Positions 5,755 to 6,711 of a DNA stretch of 6,711 nt are shown here, one piece after another; position 1 is the stretch's first letter, and every line of letters begins with the position of its first letter. The notes below the pieces were generated by a model. It was given only the letters and a program-made list of their open reading frames with translations. It searched no databases and was not told where the DNA came from. The position numbers were made by a program, and so were the translations under genes. The stretch is from G020354085 sp964482055. GTDB lineage: Bacteria > Pseudomonadota > Gammaproteobacteria > Acidiferrobacterales > Sulfurifustaceae. The stretch lies in NCBI GenBank assembly GCA_964482055.1, contig CAYZVX010000108.1:1-6711 (forward strand), written 5' to 3'.

Positions 5755-5784
5755 CAACACGCGTCATCAGCGGGGGGCGGAAGC

Positions 5785-6711
5785 ATGTTGGAAAGAATGG
5801 GGGAGGCCGGCACGCGCATCTTGCGTGTGGCCGGTATCGTAACTGCGACCCTTTGGCTAATGGTTGGCTACAGCCTTCCACGCCTGGCCCTGGCTGAGGA
5901 GCCAAAAGCGGAAGAGGCCAAGAGCGAGGAGGCCGCGCCGAGGCTGGAGCGCTTCACGCTGAGCGCCGCACTCGAAAGTTACCGCTGGCAGGAGTTCAGC
6001 GCCTCGGGCGCGCGGCTGCTGGGGGAGAGCGGACCGCACCTGCGGCTCACCGCCGCGCTCGACAGCCTGCAGCGCGCCAGCGATGGCGGGATCTACCGTC
6101 TCTCCGCCAGCGTTTACGGCGGTCAGGTCGACTACGATGGGCAGACCCAGGACGGCACTCCTGCCACGACCAATACCAATTATTTTGGCTACCTGTTCGA
6201 GGGTCTCGGCGGTTGGCGTTTCGGCGGTAGCGTCGGCTTCGACGTGTTTGGCGGACTCGCCGTGAACGGCTGGCGGCGCGAGCTGCTCAACGGTCGAACC
6301 GTCACGGGTGCGCCCGTGCAGGGTTACACCGAGGACTACCTGACTGCCCTCGGCAAGCTCGGCCTGGGCGGTTACTACCGCGCCGAAGACTGGCGCGCAC
6401 AACTGCACGTCGGCGCACAACGTCCGCTCAAGACCTATGAGCGCGTCTATCTTTCGGATGCCGGCTTCGACGACGATGTCACCTTGCATCCGGGCAAGGA
6501 CACTTCCGGATTCGCGCGCCTGCAGGTGGACCTCGGTCCGGCCGCCTCGCGCGCCTTCGTGGCGCTTTATTACGACGGTCTGCGTCTCACGCAGTCCGAT
6601 AGCGCGACGGTGTCGAGCGCGACCCTCTGTGGGCCCTCGGGGATCTGCACGGTGACCCAGCCACAGTCGCAGCGCGACATTGTCGGGCTGGAAGTGGGTC
6701 TTGCCTTCTAG
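5785..6711 (+). CDS. Secreted outer-membrane beta-barrel protein, function unknown
   Basis: A 308-residue protein. An N-terminal signal peptide is visible: Arg11 and Arg14, a hydrophobic core (about 15-32) and a likely signal peptidase I site after ALA at 35-37. A short Glu/Lys-rich linker (38-55) follows. The rest is alternating polar/hydrophobic text rich in Gly, Tyr and Trp, with amphipathic strands such as YRLSASVYGG, YFGYLFEGLGG, WRAQLHVGA and AFVALYYDGLRL, typical of a transmembrane barrel. The last residues VGLEVGLAF end in Phe with hydrophobic residues at -3, -5, -7 and -9, the signal read by the BAM assembly machinery. Cys282 and Cys288 (CGPSGIC) could form a disulfide in the last loop. 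I do not recognise a specific family; BcsS-like cellulose-associated barrels and other small porin-like proteins are possible but unproven. ATG 5785 is preferred over ATG 5797, which has a purine run too close. The G-rich ribosome binding site at 5772-5780 is poor. Confidence 0.8.
   Translation: MLERMGEAGTRILRVAGIVTATLWLMVGYSLPRLALAEEPKAEEAKSEEAAPRLERFTLSAALESYRWQEFSASGARLLGESGPHLRLTAALDSLQRASDGGIYRLSASVYGGQVDYDGQTQDGTPATTNTNYFGYLFEGLGGWRFGGSVGFDVFGGLAVNGWRRELLNGRTVTGAPVQGYTEDYLTALGKLGLGGYYRAEDWRAQLHVGAQRPLKTYERVYLSDAGFDDDVTLHPGKDTSGFARLQVDLGPAASRAFVALYYDGLRLTQSDSATVSSATLCGPSGICTVTQPQSQRDIVGLEVGLAF

Larger units (their letters stand above)
5559..5784. other. Divergent spacer between the radical SAM gene and the beta-barrel gene
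   Basis: 226 bases, less G+C-rich than the genes, expected to carry promoters in both directions. Candidates for each are listed separately and their -10 boxes overlap. A perfect TTGACA (5661-5666, plus strand) has only TATCCG 12 bases later, too close for a normal sigma70 promoter. The minus-strand frame through here is open but reads as noise. No RNA gene or terminator was recognised. Confidence 0.5.

Noticed and set aside
5746..5762. Sigma54-like promoter CTGGCACAACAACACGC
   Set aside because: The TGGCAC half fits, but the GC of the -12 element is one base too far away and the TTGC is missing.
5559..5819. N-terminal extension of the radical SAM protein by 87 codons
   Set aside because: Cys/Ser/Pro-rich text without family similarity, overlapping the start of the divergent beta-barrel gene; homology begins just after ATG 5558.
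1..6711. CRISPR array, tRNA, rRNA, insertion sequence or phage attachment site
   Set aside because: No regularly spaced repeats, transposase motifs, terminal inverted repeats or recognisable RNA gene were seen on either strand.

Overview
The window is a very G+C-rich stretch of chromosome from a Gram-negative bacterium, probably a proteobacterium. Gene ends overlap or nearly touch, third codon positions are almost all G or C, DNA polymerase IV is of the ordinary bacterial type, and the last gene has a signal peptide and the C-terminal signature of an outer-membrane beta-barrel. I cannot name the species. Two of the gene systems, a minimal SufC/SufB pair and the S-adenosylmethionine synthetase, are of types best known from archaea. 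This suggests old horizontal transfer or retention of archaeal-like variants.

Layout. Positions 1-205 probably hold the 5' part of an unrecognised gene on the minus strand, running off the left edge. A divergent spacer (206-419) follows. Then comes a compact plus-strand unit: a SufC-like ATPase (420-1124), a short SufB/SufD-fold scaffold (1121-2056, overlapping by ATGA) and dinB, DNA polymerase IV (2069-3118, 12 bases further on). A 251-base spacer holds one perfect short palindrome and one doubtful small ORF. Next is an archaeal-type methionine adenosyltransferase (3370-4572, plus), meeting tail to tail a radical SAM protein of the PflX-like family (4590-5558, minus). A 226-base divergent spacer leads to a secreted outer-membrane beta-barrel protein (5785-6711, plus), whose stop codon is the last base of the window.

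How the genes may work together. The SufC/SufB pair looks like a complete two-protein Fe-S cluster assembly machine (ATPase plus a single scaffold that keeps the expected Cys/Glu pair). The synthetase makes S-adenosylmethionine. The radical SAM protein needs both a [4Fe-4S] cluster and S-adenosylmethionine. Cluster supply, cosubstrate supply and a consumer of both therefore sit within about 5 kb. That this is one functional neighbourhood is inference: the three units are not one operon and dinB lies between them. The beta-barrel protein and the left-edge gene have no visible link to this theme.
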